Shown here one piece after another: positions 44,176 to 53,745 of a stretch of 64,000 nt of DNA (position 1 is its first letter; every line of letters starts with the position of its first letter). The translations under genes and the position numbers were made by a program. The DNA comes from Rhizobium halophilum (GTDB taxonomy: Bacteria > Pseudomonadota > Alphaproteobacteria > Rhizobiales > Rhizobiaceae), in assembly GCF_021648825.1 (NCBI RefSeq), contig NZ_JAKJHS010000001.1:186001-250000 (forward strand). The letters run 5' to 3'. Under the pieces are notes generated by a model that worked only from the letters and a program-made list of their open reading frames with translations, searched no databases and was not told where the DNA came from.

Positions 44176-45870
44176 ATGAGCCAGCGCCTCGAAAAGCTGA
44201 TCGACCAGGGCACCGGGCGTGAGTCGGCCGACATCGTGCTGAAGGGTGGACGCTTCTTCGACCTCGTCACCGGCGAACTTGTTGCCTCGGACATCGCCAT
44301 CTGCGGCGAGCGCATCGTCGGCACCTGCGGCGACTATGCCGGCAAAACCGAAATCGACATCTCCGGCCGCATCGTCGTACCCGGCTTCATCGATACACAT
44401 CTCCACATCGAAAGCTCGCTCGTCACGCCGCACGAATTCGACCGCTGCGTCCTGCCTTACGGCGTCACCACCGCCATTTGCGACCCGCACGAGATTGCCA
44501 ATGTGCTGGGCGAGGAAGGCATCCGCCTTTTCCTCGATTCTGCCGAACAAACGATCATGGACATCCGCGTCCAGCTCTCCTCCTGCGTGCCCGCGACCCA
44601 TCTGGAAACCGCCGGCGCCGTTCTGCCGATCGAGAAGCTCCTGCCTTTCCGCGACCACCCCAAGGTGATCGGCCTTGCCGAGTTCATGAACTTCCCCGGC
44701 GTCATCCACAAGGACCCCGGCTGCCTGGCCAAGCTCGACGCCTTCTGGGACAACCATATCGACGGCCATGCGCCGCTCCTGCGCGGCAATGACCTGAACG
44801 GCTATCTCGCTGCCGGCATCCGTACCGAGCACGAATGCACGACGGCGGAAGAGGCGATGGAAAAGATCCGCAAGGGCATGCACATCCTTGTGCGCGAAGG
44901 CTCCGTCTCCAAAGATCTCCACGCGCTGATGCCGATCATCACCGAGCGCCTGTCGCCCTTCCTGGCGCTCTGCACCGATGATCGCAACCCGCTCGACATC
45001 GCGGAGCAAGGCCATCTCGACTACATGATCCGCACCGCCATCGCCAACGGCGTCGAACCCATCGCCGTCTACCGCGCCGCCTCCATCTCCGCCGCCCGTG
45101 CCTTCAGTTTGCGTGACCGTGGCCTCGTCGCCCCCGGCTGGCGTGCCGACCTCGTCGTCGTCGACAGCCTGGAAAACTGCAAGGCGGAGATGGTCTTCGC
45201 GGCCGGCCGCCGCGTCACCGACGATCTCTTCGCCACCCGCAAGCCCGTCGCCCCCGTCGGCCTCGACAGCGTCAAGGCGCGGCCCGTTCAGGCCATGCAT
45301 TTCGGTGTGCCGGTGAGCGAGGGCGAGACGCCGGTGATCGGCGTCATGCCGGGCAAGATCATCACCGAACACCGTCGCTATCGCCTGCCCGCCGACGGCA
45401 ACCAGACCGGCGTCGATCTTACCCGCGACATCATCAAGGTTGCCGTCATTGAGCGCCACGGCAGGAACGGCAACCACGCGAACGGCTTCGTCCAGGGCTT
45501 TGGGCTCAAGAAGGGCGCGATCGCCTCCACCGTCGGCCACGACAGCCATAACATCTGCGTCGTCGGCGTCTCGGAGGACGACATGGCGCTCGCCGCCAAT
45601 CGCCTCGGCGAGATCAAGGGCGGCTTCGTCGTGGTCGAAGACGGAAAGGTCACCGGCGAAATCGCGCTGCCGGTCGCAGGCCTCATGAGCCTCGAGCCGT
45701 ATGAAGTGGTCCGCGACACGCTGCACGACCTGCGCAAGGCCGCCTACGCGCTCGGCACCACGCTCGAAGAGCCCTTCCTTCAGGTCGCCTTCCTCCCCCT
45801 GCCGGTCATCCCGCATCTGAAGATTTCCGACAGGGGCATGGTGGACGTGGACAAGTTCGCGCTGATCTAG
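44176..45870 (+). CDS. ade: Adenine deaminase (AdeC type)
   Basis: 564 residues. The amidohydrolase metal site is in [20 protein letters not shown]; further marks are [16 protein letters not shown] ([15 protein letters not shown]), FMNFPGVI and the C-terminal [11 protein letters not shown]. It converts adenine to hypoxanthine in purine salvage. ATG 44176 is preceded by GGAGAACCGAA; another in-frame ATG at 44161 is less well placed. It converges with the broken nat gene with one base between. Confidence 0.95.
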   Translation: MSQRLEKLIDQGTGRESADIVLKGGRFFDLVTGELVASDIAICGERIVGTCGDYAGKTEIDISGRIVVPGFIDTHLHIESSLVTPHEFDRCVLPYGVTTAICDPHEIANVLGEEGIRLFLDSAEQTIMDIRVQLSSCVPATHLETAGAVLPIEKLLPFRDHPKVIGLAEFMNFPGVIHKDPGCLAKLDAFWDNHIDGHAPLLRGNDLNGYLAAGIRTEHECTTAEEAMEKIRKGMHILVREGSVSKDLHALMPIITERLSPFLALCTDDRNPLDIAEQGHLDYMIRTAIANGVEPIAVYRAASISAARAFSLRDRGLVAPGWRADLVVVDSLENCKAEMVFAAGRRVTDDLFATRKPVAPVGLDSVKARPVQAMHFGVPVSEGETPVIGVMPGKIITEHRRYRLPADGNQTGVDLTRDIIKVAVIERHGRNGNHANGFVQGFGLKKGAIASTVGHDSHNICVVGVSEDDMALAANRLGEIKGGFVVVEDGKVTGEIALPVAGLMSLEPYEVVRDTLHDLRKAAYALGTTLEEPFLQVAFLPLPVIPHLKISDRGMVDVDKFALI

Positions 45871-45871
45871 C

Positions 45872-46689
45872 TCACGCAGCCGCCGGCAGGCTTTCAGCCT
45901 CGTTCAACCGGCGCCAGATCTGCGCCACGGTCGTGTCGTCCAGGCGCAGACCGAATAGGCCCCTCAGGTGGCCAGCCAGCTCATCGGCGGAGGCGATCTG
46001 CGCATCGACCGGCCCCTGATCCCCAACCCGCCGGAGGTTGCGGCCAAGCAGTGCCACATCCTCGCCGGCAGGCGGATGCTCATCATCAGGTTGTTGCGGA
46101 AGGGAAGCATGTCCCAGGTCGCGCACAACTGGTTGGCGCCCTCGATGTCCTCGCGGGTGAAGTGCAGTTCGTTAAAGCCGTACAGGCCAAACCAGCCGTC
46201 GGCATTGTGCCGCTCCAGCACGCACTCGCCTGTCTCCTGATCTCGGCGCAAACGAAACTCCGTACCGCCGCTGACCTGCACGCCCGGCTGAAGCCGCATC
46301 GGGTCGCGCGGCCCTGGGCCGCCGAAGGCCGCGTCCGCCAGCCATTCCTCTCCACCGATCATCACGATCCAGGCAAGATGAGCTCTTATCCCACCAACGG
46401 GGGCACCCATCCGCACACGGCCAAGGATCGGGCGTGCAGTGAAGCCGAAATGCCGGAGAGCTTCGCCGAAGACACAATTAAGCTCGAAGCAGTAGCCGCC
46501 CCGGCCGCCGGTGACGACCTTCGCCCAGATCTGGTGCGACTCCAGACTCGGTACGCTGCCGAGATAAGGATCGATGTTTTCAAAGGCGATTGTCGAAAGC
46601 TGAGCCCGCTGGAGTGCAAACAGCCCCGCCTCGTTGGCCTGGCAGGACGCAAGGCCGGTGCGCTGCGTATATTGGTCGATGTTGAACAT
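45872..46689 (-). pseudogene. nat: Arylamine N-acetyltransferase, frameshifted
   Basis: The first 215 residues carry the full triad: Cys in GGRGGYCFELNCVFGEAL, His in VGGIRAHLAWIVM and Asp in EEWLADAAFGGPGP. Near 46040-46050 the frame is lost: RMWHCLA is followed by unrelated sequence, while the next frame continues as GRNLRRVGDQGPVDAQIAS and on to the normal end EAESLPAAA. Adding one base (a G in the GGCC run) restores about 272 residues, the family length. Either a real one-base deletion or a sequence error. ATG 46689 has GGGGTGA upstream. Confidence 0.85.
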
Positions 46690-46801
46690 GGTGGTCACCC
46701 CGGTTGAAGAACGAGGCGGCTTCTAGAGCGCATCCACCGAGAGGGCTTCCTAAAAGTTTGCTAAGTCCGTTCCGACGCGACTATTTTGACGCGACGAAGG
46801 G

Positions 46802-47287
46802 ATGGCGGGACCAAAGGTGCATCTGGATCCGGACATTGCGGACTTCATCCAAGGCGAGGTGATGATCATCCTCGGCACCTGCAGCCGCGGCAAGCTGCCG
46901 GACATCGGCCGTGGCGTCGGCTGCCGCGTGCTTGCCCCCGGCAATACCGTCGAGGTGCTGGTTTCGGCCTGGCAATGGCCCGAGACCGTCGCCAATCTGC
47001 GCGACACCGGCGAGGTGGCGGTAACCTTTGTTCGCGTCGCCGACTACCGCGCTTATCAGATTAAAGGCCGCGCCACCCTTAGAGACTGCACCCCCCAACA
47101 TTATAGTCTCTGTAACCGCTACATCGCGGCGGCAACGGCAGCCCTCGTCGACCAGGGCGTGCCGACGGCGATGACCGAGATGTGGCTGATGCCGCGCGAT
47201 CTGGTCGTGGCGCACTTCGGGATCCGCAGCCTGTCCATCAAGACGCCCGGCGCTGACGCCGGCACGTTGGTGGGCGAGCGCAGATGA
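46802..47287 (+). CDS. PPOX-fold (pyridoxamine 5'-phosphate oxidase-like) protein
   Basis: 161 residues with a split-barrel flavin-binding pattern (MIILGTCSRGKLPDIGRGVG, VLVSAWQWPETVANLRDTGE, YQIKGRATLRDCTP). It lacks the C-terminal PNPO substrate motif, so another small flavin- or F420-type function is likely. Its stop overlaps the start of the next gene (ATGA), which also begins with a PPOX-like domain, so the two may form one complex. Confidence 0.78.
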   Translation: MAGPKVHLDPDIADFIQGEVMIILGTCSRGKLPDIGRGVGCRVLAPGNTVEVLVSAWQWPETVANLRDTGEVAVTFVRVADYRAYQIKGRATLRDCTPQHYSLCNRYIAAATAALVDQGVPTAMTEMWLMPRDLVVAHFGIRSLSIKTPGADAGTLVGERR

Positions 47288-48640
47288 CGGAGGTCTCGCT
47301 GCGGCTGTCCGAGATGGAGCGCTTCTTCGAAGGCGTCGTCCCCTCCATCATAGCAACCTGTTCGGCGGATGGCATTCCAAACGTCTCCTATCTCGCATGT
47401 CGTGCTGGTGGACGAGGAGCACGTCGGACTGTCAAACCAGTTCTTCGCCACAACGGCGGCAAATCTCGCAGAAAACCCGCATGCCGCCATCCTGCTGGTC
47501 GATGGCACGAACGGGAACCAGTGCCGCCTGCGGGCGGTCTTCGTCCGTACGATCTTTGAGGGGCCACTGTTCTCCAGGATGTCGAGCCAGCTTGGCGCAT
47601 CCAGCAGCCAGGTCGGCATGACCGGCATCATGCGGCTGCGCGGTGTCGATATCTTCCGCGTCGAAAGCGTGACGCTCACCCCTGCCCCGTCACCCACGCC
47701 AGTCACGCCGCCGCAGCGGGAACCGCTTCTCACCGCAACAGCCGAAATGACAAGGAGGCTCATCGCGCCCGGCAGCAGTCTCGATCATGCCATCGACGAA
47801 CTGCTCGCCTGGATGCGAACGTCACTCGGCTGCGACCGCGCGGTCGTCTTCATGGCCGATCATGAGTCCCGTATCCTGACCACGGCGGCAAGCCTCGGCT
47901 ACGAGCGCTCCGGCGTCGGCTCGGAAATAGCATTCGGCTCCGGCATCTTCGGCGGGGCGGCCGCAACAGGCGAGACGGTCAAGATTAGCGACCTCAGCCG
48001 AACGCGCCGCTACGGCGAGGCCGTCCGTAAGTCGACGCGAGACGAGAACCTCACCCGCACCATTGCAGTGCCGATGGATCCCGACAGCCTGAGCCAGATC
48101 GCAGTACCGATGATCGTGCACGGGGAACTGCAGGGCGTGCTGGGTGCGGAAAGCCGCCAGCGGCTTGCTTTCACCAATGTCCACGAGTCGGCACTCATCA
48201 TCGCGGCGCAGCACCTCGCCGCGCTCGTGGCGCTTTCGGAAGCGCAAGCGGAGGCCCCCAAGACCGACCGGCAGTTTGAACGGCCAGCGGCGGAGCCGGC
48301 GCTGCCGGTCATCGAGGTCCGCCACTTCCAGTTCGACGACAGCATCTTCATTGCGGGGGACTACATCATCAAAGGGATTGCCGGCCGGCTGCTGAACCAC
48401 ATCCTGCGGGTTCATCTGGAAACCGGTCGTCTCGGCTTCACCAACCGGGAGCTTCGGCTGGAGGCTTCGCTGCGTCTGCCGGAGTTCAAGGACAATCTTG
48501 AGACCCGGCTGCTCCTTCTGCGTCGGCGCCTGGCCGACAAGGCCTCGCCCATCCAGCTGGTGCCGGTGGGGCGAGGCGAATTTCTGCTTCAGCTGAAGGG
48601 CCGACCCGTCGTCGTTTCCGCCGAGGGTCCCCGCAGCTGA
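47284..48640 (+). pseudogene. PPOX-GAF multidomain protein, frameshifted near its N-terminus
   Basis: Reading starts at ATG 47284 in frame 1 (MERFFEGVVPSIIATCSADG, IPNVSYL) and continues from about 47395 in frame 2 (SHVVLVDEEHVGLSNQFF). Two bases are missing in a CTCTC-like spot at 47390-47396; restoring them gives 452 residues. Order of parts: PPOX-like barrel (1-145), GAF domain (about 170-325, SLGCDRAVVFMADHESRILT, VPMIVHGELQGVLGAE), C-terminal winged-helix-like domain (IKGIAGRLLNHILRVHLETG). A sensor with possible DNA or RNA contact. Could be a sequencing error rather than decay. Confidence 0.75.
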
Positions 48641-48649
48641 ACGACGAAC

Positions 48650-48997
48650 TCACCCCCGCGTCAGCATCACGCCGGCGTGGTACAGCACGTCGTTGCGGAA
48701 CTCGCCGTCGGCGATGAAGCCGCTGTCGTCCTTGTAGTCGATATGGTCGCCGGTCACGCGATACTCGCCGTGATAGACGCGCTCGCGGTGACCGCGAGAC
48801 TCGAAATAGCGGCCGTTCGGCAGAAGCTCATAGCGGATGTAGTCGTCGGGGGTGACCCAGAGACCGACATAGGGATGTGTGTTCATGATGTTCTCCTGTG
48901 GCATGTCGCCGGCGAACGCAGTCACGCCGGCGATGAAGACGAAGGCCGCCGTGAAGGCGGCGAGTGCGAAGCGGTGGCGCAAATCGCACTCAGCCAT
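48650..48997 (-). CDS. Atu4866-domain protein, secreted
   Basis: 115 residues: an N-terminal hydrophobic helix (FALAAFTAAFVFIAGVTAFA) and an Atu4866-type beta-barrel-like domain (HPYVGLWVTPDDYIRYELLP, NGRYFESRGHR, VTGDHIDYKDDSGFIADGEF). The domain is known by structure from Agrobacterium but has no assigned function. Its ATG overlaps the 3' end of the 45-residue ORF upstream by eight bases, and an AraC regulator is divergent from both. Confidence 0.85.
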   Translation of the reverse strand: MAECDLRHRFALAAFTAAFVFIAGVTAFAGDMPQENIMNTHPYVGLWVTPDDYIRYELLPNGRYFESRGHRERVYHGEYRVTGDHIDYKDDSGFIADGEFRNDVLYHAGVMLTRG

Positions 48998-49127
48998 TCA
49001 TGTATTTCCGTCTGAGGTCCTGCTGGCGCCGTCGGGCAAGGGCGCTGCGGATCTCCTGGAAAAGGTGGCCGCCAAGGCCTGAAAGCCAGCGAAAGGGGCT
49101 TCCGAGTAGACGCTGGAAATTGTCCAT
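48990..49127 (-). CDS. 45-residue basic small protein overlapping the Atu4866 gene
   Basis: ATG 49127 has GGAG six bases upstream. The product, amphipathic and Arg-rich (MDNFQRLLGSPFRWLSGLGG, then ALARRRQQDLRRKYMNG), could bind membranes or RNA. Its stop lies inside the start of the Atu4866 gene, the typical layout for translational coupling. I know no family; the ribosome site and overlap are the evidence. Confidence 0.55.
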   Translation of the reverse strand: MDNFQRLLGSPFRWLSGLGGHLFQEIRSALARRRQQDLRRKYMNG

Positions 49128-49319
49128 CACCATCTCCATTTCTGTCCGGGGTTGGCTGCATCGGACGAGGCGGAATATGGCCGATCAACAGCGGCAGGCG
49201 GTAGACCGAAGCTCCAATATGATTGCACGATCCTCCGAAGGCGTGATTTTCAGCTTCCTTCTCGCCTGAACCGGGCGTAGTCATTATCCTTAGAAAACCC
49301 TGCAGATCTGGAGATTTCC

Positions 49320-50246
49320 ATGCTGGCTACACCGACCCACATGCCTCAGCTGGACGAGCTTGCCTCCATCGTTGCACAAAACACCAGCGAGGATGGCGTC
49401 TTCGAGACCTCCATTCCGCGCCTGTCGCTGGTGCGCTTCTCCAAGCAGACGGAGCCTTTGCAGACGGTGCAGCATCCGGCGCTCTGCATTATCGTGCAGG
49501 GCTCCAAGCAGGTAATGCTCGCTGACGAGATCTACATCTATGGTCCGGCAAGGCACCTCGTCGTCTCCGTCGACCTGCCGGTCAGCGGCCAGATCATCGA
49601 GGCGAGCGAAGAAAAGCCCTATCTATGCATCCGGCTTGATCTCGACCTGCCGGCGCTCGGCGCGATGTTCATGGAAGTGACGCCACCCGCCGCCGAACCC
49701 GTGGGCGGATGCTCTAAGGCGATCTGCTTGGCTGAGACCTCGCCGCAGTTCCTCGACTCGGCGCTGCGCCTGCTGCGGCTTCTGCAGTCGCCGGAGGATA
49801 TCGCCTATCTGGCGCCGCTTGCGGAGCGCGAGCTGATGTACCGCCTCCTGCGCGGGCCTCAGGCGCACAAGGTGCGCCGCATGCTGATGCCGGACAGCCG
49901 CCTGCAGCAGGTGACCCGCGCCATCACCTGGATCCGCCAGAACTACACCGCCCCCTTCTCCATTGATCAGGTGGCGGCGGAAGCGCGCATGAGCCCGTCG
50001 TCGCTGCACCAGCATTTCCGCGATGTGACGGCCATGAGCCCGCTGCAGTACCAGAAGCAGCTCCGCCTGCAGGAAGCCCGGCGCCTCATCCTCACCAGCG
50101 CCGTCGATGCCGCCACCGCGGCCCAGCATGTCGGCTACGACAGCCCCTCCCAGTTCAGCCGCGAATACCGGCGCCTGTTCGGCGCTCCGCCAATCCAGGA
50201 CGTGGCACGGTTGCGGCAGGAGCCGGGACGGTTTGCGGAGGCGTGA
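49320..50246 (+). CDS. AraC-family regulator (AraC_N type)
   Basis: 308 residues: an N-terminal cupin-like AraC_N domain (HPALCIIVQGSKQVMLADEI, YLCIRLDLDLPALGAMF) and two C-terminal helix-turn-helix motifs (FSIDQVAAEARMSPSSLHQH and ATAAQHVGYDSPSQFSREYR). GGAG lies seven bases before the ATG. It is divergent from the small ORF/Atu4866 pair, 192 bases apart, and likely controls them. Confidence 0.92.
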   Translation: MLATPTHMPQLDELASIVAQNTSEDGVFETSIPRLSLVRFSKQTEPLQTVQHPALCIIVQGSKQVMLADEIYIYGPARHLVVSVDLPVSGQIIEASEEKPYLCIRLDLDLPALGAMFMEVTPPAAEPVGGCSKAICLAETSPQFLDSALRLLRLLQSPEDIAYLAPLAERELMYRLLRGPQAHKVRRMLMPDSRLQQVTRAITWIRQNYTAPFSIDQVAAEARMSPSSLHQHFRDVTAMSPLQYQKQLRLQEARRLILTSAVDAATAAQHVGYDSPSQFSREYRRLFGAPPIQDVARLRQEPGRFAEA

Positions 50247-50408
50247 GGCAAGCGAGCAGCCTTCGAGGCGCATTGCGCAAACCTTGCCATGGGCCAGCCA
50301 GCGCATCGCCTGCCGCGCCATTCGAAACGCCGCGGAGCATGATGGCGGCGAAGCGCGGAGAGCGCCATGCACGTGGCTGCGTCTGCATTCGGTTCGGCGG
50401 TGCGAGCC

Positions 50409-50783
50409 TTACTCGGCTGTTGCATCCTCGCGCACGTCATCGAGAAGAAGATGCACCACGACATATTTGATGCTGTAGTGCGCACCACTGTCCGAAGTGG
50501 CGTCCACCGTTCCCCCATCGGCAGGGTGCCAGGCATGATAATGAGGATTGTTGGTGATCAGGGTGACCGCCTTGCCGGCATATTTTCCGTCCAGCCTGTA
50601 GCGCGCCTCGGCAAGCGGCCAAATGCGCCGGTAGTCCTCCTCCGTCACGCGCACCCGCAGGGCCGGTCGATGCGTTTCTCCGGCATTGCCGCGACCTGCC
50701 CGCTCGGAAACTGGAACATCCAGCATCACCTCCTCGGCATCGTCCAGCAGCGATCTTAGTTCCGCAGGCCAAGCACGTCTCAT
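50409..50783 (-). CDS. Hypothetical soluble protein
   Basis: 124 residues from ATG 50783 (129 from 50798). Acidic, no signal or membrane span; contains ALRVRVTEEDYRRIWPLAEA and TLITNNPHYHAWHPADGG. I do not recognise a family. It is convergent with the AraC gene and stands 128 bases downstream of aglA's 3' neighbour region, on the same strand as aglA. Confidence 0.55.
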   Translation of the reverse strand: MRRAWPAELRSLLDDAEEVMLDVPVSERAGRGNAGETHRPALRVRVTEEDYRRIWPLAEARYRLDGKYAGKAVTLITNNPHYHAWHPADGGTVDATSDSGAHYSIKYVVVHLLLDDVREDATAE

Positions 50784-50911
50784 CGATTTCTCCTCCAAAC
50801 CCTCTCCTGGGTGATCAGAAATCTAGCTTGAGCTCAGTCCTGAAGTAAACGGCAGCCGCCGGACGTTTCGCGACAACCAATGGGTTGGTTCGCGCCAGCG
50901 TCCTCCCCGTC

Positions 50912-52564
50912 TCAAATCCGCGCGCAGAACGCATCCAGCGCCGCAAGCTTCACCACGCCGCCTTCCACCCTTGGCTCGAATCCCGGCACAGGGATCGGCA
51001 GGCAGTTGCGCATCATTGCCGGCAACGGAAAATCCTGTGCCTCGCGCGTCAGGTTGAAGACGAAAAGCAGCCGCTCACCCTCCTTCTCCCGGATAAAGGC
51101 AAGCAGGTCGCGATCGTGGGTGTCAACAAAGGTCATCTCGCCATCGAGAAGCGGCGGATGCATCTTCCGAAACGCCAGCGTCTGCCGGTAGTGATGTAAC
51201 ACCGACCCCTGGTCGAGCTCCTGCACGTCCACGGCAGCGGCGACATGCTCCGGCGGCACAGGAAGCCAGGAACGGCCTGTCTCGGTGAAACCCGCGTGAT
51301 GCTTCTGCGCCTCCCAGGGCATCGGGGTCCGGCATCCGTCGCGGCCCTTGAAGGCAGGCCAGAAACGGATCCCGTAGGGGTCGGTCAAGTCCTCGAAGGT
51401 CAGCTCCGCCTCCGTCAGCCCAAGTTCCTCGCCCTGGTAGAGACAGATCGACCCGCGCAGCGCGGCGAGCACGCTGATCGACAGCTTCGCCACCCGTTCG
51501 AGCTCCGTCGGGTTCTCGGCAAACCGCGTCACATGCCGCACCACGTCATGGTTCGAGAAAGCCCAGCACACCCATCCGTTCACCACCGTGTCCTGGAAGG
51601 TCGAGACGACCCTGCGGATGAAGCGGGCGGAGAATGCTGGTCCCAGGAGGTCGAAGGTGTAGCACATATGCAGCTTGTCATTGCCGCTGGTATAGATCGC
51701 AAGCGTCGTCAGCGAGCGCGGCCCGTCACCCACCTCCCCCACTGTTGCCCGATCGGGGTAGCTGTCGATCAGTGATCGAAGACGCTTCAGGAACTCGATG
51801 TTCTCGGGCTGGCTCTTGTCGTGCAGGTGATTCTGCATCGAATAAGGATTGGTGTCGGACTCCAGCCCTGCCGTCTCCGCGTCGTAGATCATCGGCGGAT
51901 TGTCGCGCAACTGCTTGTCGTGGAAGTAGTAGTTCACCGTGTCGAGGCGGAAGCCGTCCACACCGCGATCGAGCCAGAAGCGCACGGCATCCAGCACCGC
52001 ATCCTGGACCTCAGGATTATGGAAGTTGAGGTCCGGCTGTGACGTCAGGAAGTTGTGCATGTAATATTGCTTGCGCACGCCATCCCATTCCCAGCCCGGC
52101 CCGCCGAAAATCGACAGCCAGTTATTTGGCGCCGTCCCATCAGGCTTGGGATCGGCCCAGACATACCAGTCGGCGCGGGCGTTGGTACGGCTGGTGCGGC
52201 TTTCGACAAACCAGGGATGCTTGTCGGAGGTATGGCTGATCACTTGGTCGATGATCACCTTCAGCCCTAGCCGGTGCGCCTCCGACATCATCGCGTCGAA
52301 ATCGGCGAGCGTTCCAAACATCGGGTCGACATCGCAATAGTTCGACACGTCATAGCCCATGTCGGCCATGGGGGACGTGAAGAAGGGTGACAGCCAGATG
52401 GCGTCGACGCCAAGCGAGGCGATATGCGGCAGCCGTTGAGTGATCCCCTTCAGGTCGCCGATCCCGTCGCCATTCGTATCCTGAAAGGAGCGCGGATAAA
52501 TTTGGTAGATGACGGCCCCACGCCACCAATCTGAACCTGCCGTCGTGCCCCTGTCCACTGCCAT
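50912..52564 (-). CDS. aglA: Alpha-glucosidase (GH13)
   Basis: 550 residues. GH13 regions are complete: AIWLSPFFTSPMADMGYDV, DQVISHTSDKHPWF, nucleophile Asp in DGFRLDTVNYY, acid Glu in ATVGEVGDGPR and the transition-state Asp in AFSNHDVVRHV. Length and sequence match rhizobial AglA, which hydrolyses sucrose, maltose and trehalose-like alpha-glucosides in the cytoplasm. ATG 52564 has AGGAGACGG upstream. The aglEFG transporter genes that often accompany it are not adjacent; kdgK is divergent. Confidence 0.93.
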   Translation of the reverse strand: MAVDRGTTAGSDWWRGAVIYQIYPRSFQDTNGDGIGDLKGITQRLPHIASLGVDAIWLSPFFTSPMADMGYDVSNYCDVDPMFGTLADFDAMMSEAHRLGLKVIIDQVISHTSDKHPWFVESRTSRTNARADWYVWADPKPDGTAPNNWLSIFGGPGWEWDGVRKQYYMHNFLTSQPDLNFHNPEVQDAVLDAVRFWLDRGVDGFRLDTVNYYFHDKQLRDNPPMIYDAETAGLESDTNPYSMQNHLHDKSQPENIEFLKRLRSLIDSYPDRATVGEVGDGPRSLTTLAIYTSGNDKLHMCYTFDLLGPAFSARFIRRVVSTFQDTVVNGWVCWAFSNHDVVRHVTRFAENPTELERVAKLSISVLAALRGSICLYQGEELGLTEAELTFEDLTDPYGIRFWPAFKGRDGCRTPMPWEAQKHHAGFTETGRSWLPVPPEHVAAAVDVQELDQGSVLHHYRQTLAFRKMHPPLLDGEMTFVDTHDRDLLAFIREKEGERLLFVFNLTREAQDFPLPAMMRNCLPIPVPGFEPRVEGGVVKLAALDAFCARI

Positions 52565-52716
52565 CGCCGTCTCCTGTTTCGCAACGCGAAGGCAACCTAG
52601 AGCCATGGATAAAAAAGACAAACTCAATCTGCCGCCGTACCCCGCCTGCCCACAGCAGCTTGCCTCGCTCGGAAGTTCAGCCTATTGCCAAACTGGTGCG
52701 GTTGAGGGAGAGCGCG

Positions 52717-53628
52717 GTGGCGGGACGTCTGTTATCCATTGGGGAATGCATGGTTGAGTTGTCGCAGGCCGGCGAAGGTCTGTTGCGCCGCGGTTTCGCC
52801 GGCGACACATTCAACACCGCCTGGTATGCGCGTGCATGCTTGCCTGCAGATTGGACAGTGGATTACTTCACTGCCCTCGGCGACGATCCGATGTCGTCTG
52901 AGATGCTGACCTTCATGAAGGAAGCGGGCATCGGCACCGGCGCCATCCGCCGTATTCCCGGCAAGACACCGGGCCTCTATCTTATTACCCTGAAGAACGG
53001 TGAACGCACCTTCAGCTACTGGCGCGACACCGCCGCCGCCCGCAAGCTTGCCGACGATGCCGATCACCTGCGCGCCTGCATCGAGGCCGCGGATATCGTC
53101 TATTTCTCCGGCATCACGCTCGGCATTCTGACGCCCGAAGCCAATGACACGCTGCTCGCAGAACTGCGCCGCGCCAAGGCGGCCGGCAAGCGCGTCGCTT
53201 TCGATCCGAACGTCCGCCCGCGGCTCTGGTCCGACAAAGAGACAATGCTGAAGACGATCAGCGACGGCGCCCGCGCCGCAACCCTCGTCCTCCCCAGCTT
53301 CGATGATGAAACGACTCACTTCGGCGACGGGAGCATCGACGCTACCATCGCCCGCTACCACAGTCTTGGAGTCGAGAGCGTGGTGGTCAAGAACGGCGAG
53401 CACGGCGCGACGCTGAGCTTCGGCGAAGGCACCACCCATGTGCCGGCCGTCCCCGCCCTTGAAGTGGTTGATACGACGAGTGCTGGCGACAGCTTCAACG
53501 GGGGCTTTCTGTCCCGTCTTGTGCGCGACTCGTCTCCCGAAGACGCAGCCGCCTACGGCGCGGCCGTTGCATCCGTCGTCGTGCGCCATCACGGCGCCCT
53601 GATCAGCCCAGCGCTCTTGCCAAACTGA
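52717..53628 (+). CDS. kdgK: 2-keto-3-deoxygluconate kinase (PfkB family)
   Basis: 303 residues. PfkB marks: RLLSIGECMVELSQAG at the N-terminus, AFDPNVRPRLW in the middle and VVDTTSAGDSFNGGFLSRLV with the catalytic Asp near the end. Substrate-loop residues (FAGDTFNTAWYARA, TYF-type YLITLKNGERTFSYWRD) match KDG kinases of the Entner-Doudoroff branch for uronates. GTG 52717 has GAGGGAGAG upstream. Divergent from aglA; in rhizobial agl loci kdgK is often close by. Confidence 0.9.
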   Translation: MAGRLLSIGECMVELSQAGEGLLRRGFAGDTFNTAWYARACLPADWTVDYFTALGDDPMSSEMLTFMKEAGIGTGAIRRIPGKTPGLYLITLKNGERTFSYWRDTAAARKLADDADHLRACIEAADIVYFSGITLGILTPEANDTLLAELRRAKAAGKRVAFDPNVRPRLWSDKETMLKTISDGARAATLVLPSFDDETTHFGDGSIDATIARYHSLGVESVVVKNGEHGATLSFGEGTTHVPAVPALEVVDTTSAGDSFNGGFLSRLVRDSSPEDAAAYGAAVASVVVRHHGALISPALLPN

Positions 53629-53650
53629 TCATCGCGTACCACGCGTATGC

Positions 53651-53668
53651 CTGACATCACGCTGTAAC
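53651..53668 (+). promoter_or_regulatory. PHO-box-like site upstream of the glycosyltransferase
   Basis: CTGACAT (53651-53657), four bases, CTGTAAC (53662-53668): two direct half-sites at the 7-4-7 spacing of PhoB boxes (consensus CTGTCAT), with six and five matches of seven. It is 77 bases before the ATG. Confidence 0.55.
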
Positions 53669-53745
53669 GAAACCTTCCGATACCAGTCCCGTCACGCAAG
53701 GAGGCTGCGATCCGAGTCGCGGCCTCCGCAGCACCGGGAGAGGCC

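Noticed and set aside
44140..45816. 558-codon open frame on the minus strand
   Set aside because: Shadow of adenine deaminase, which has all metal-site motifs.
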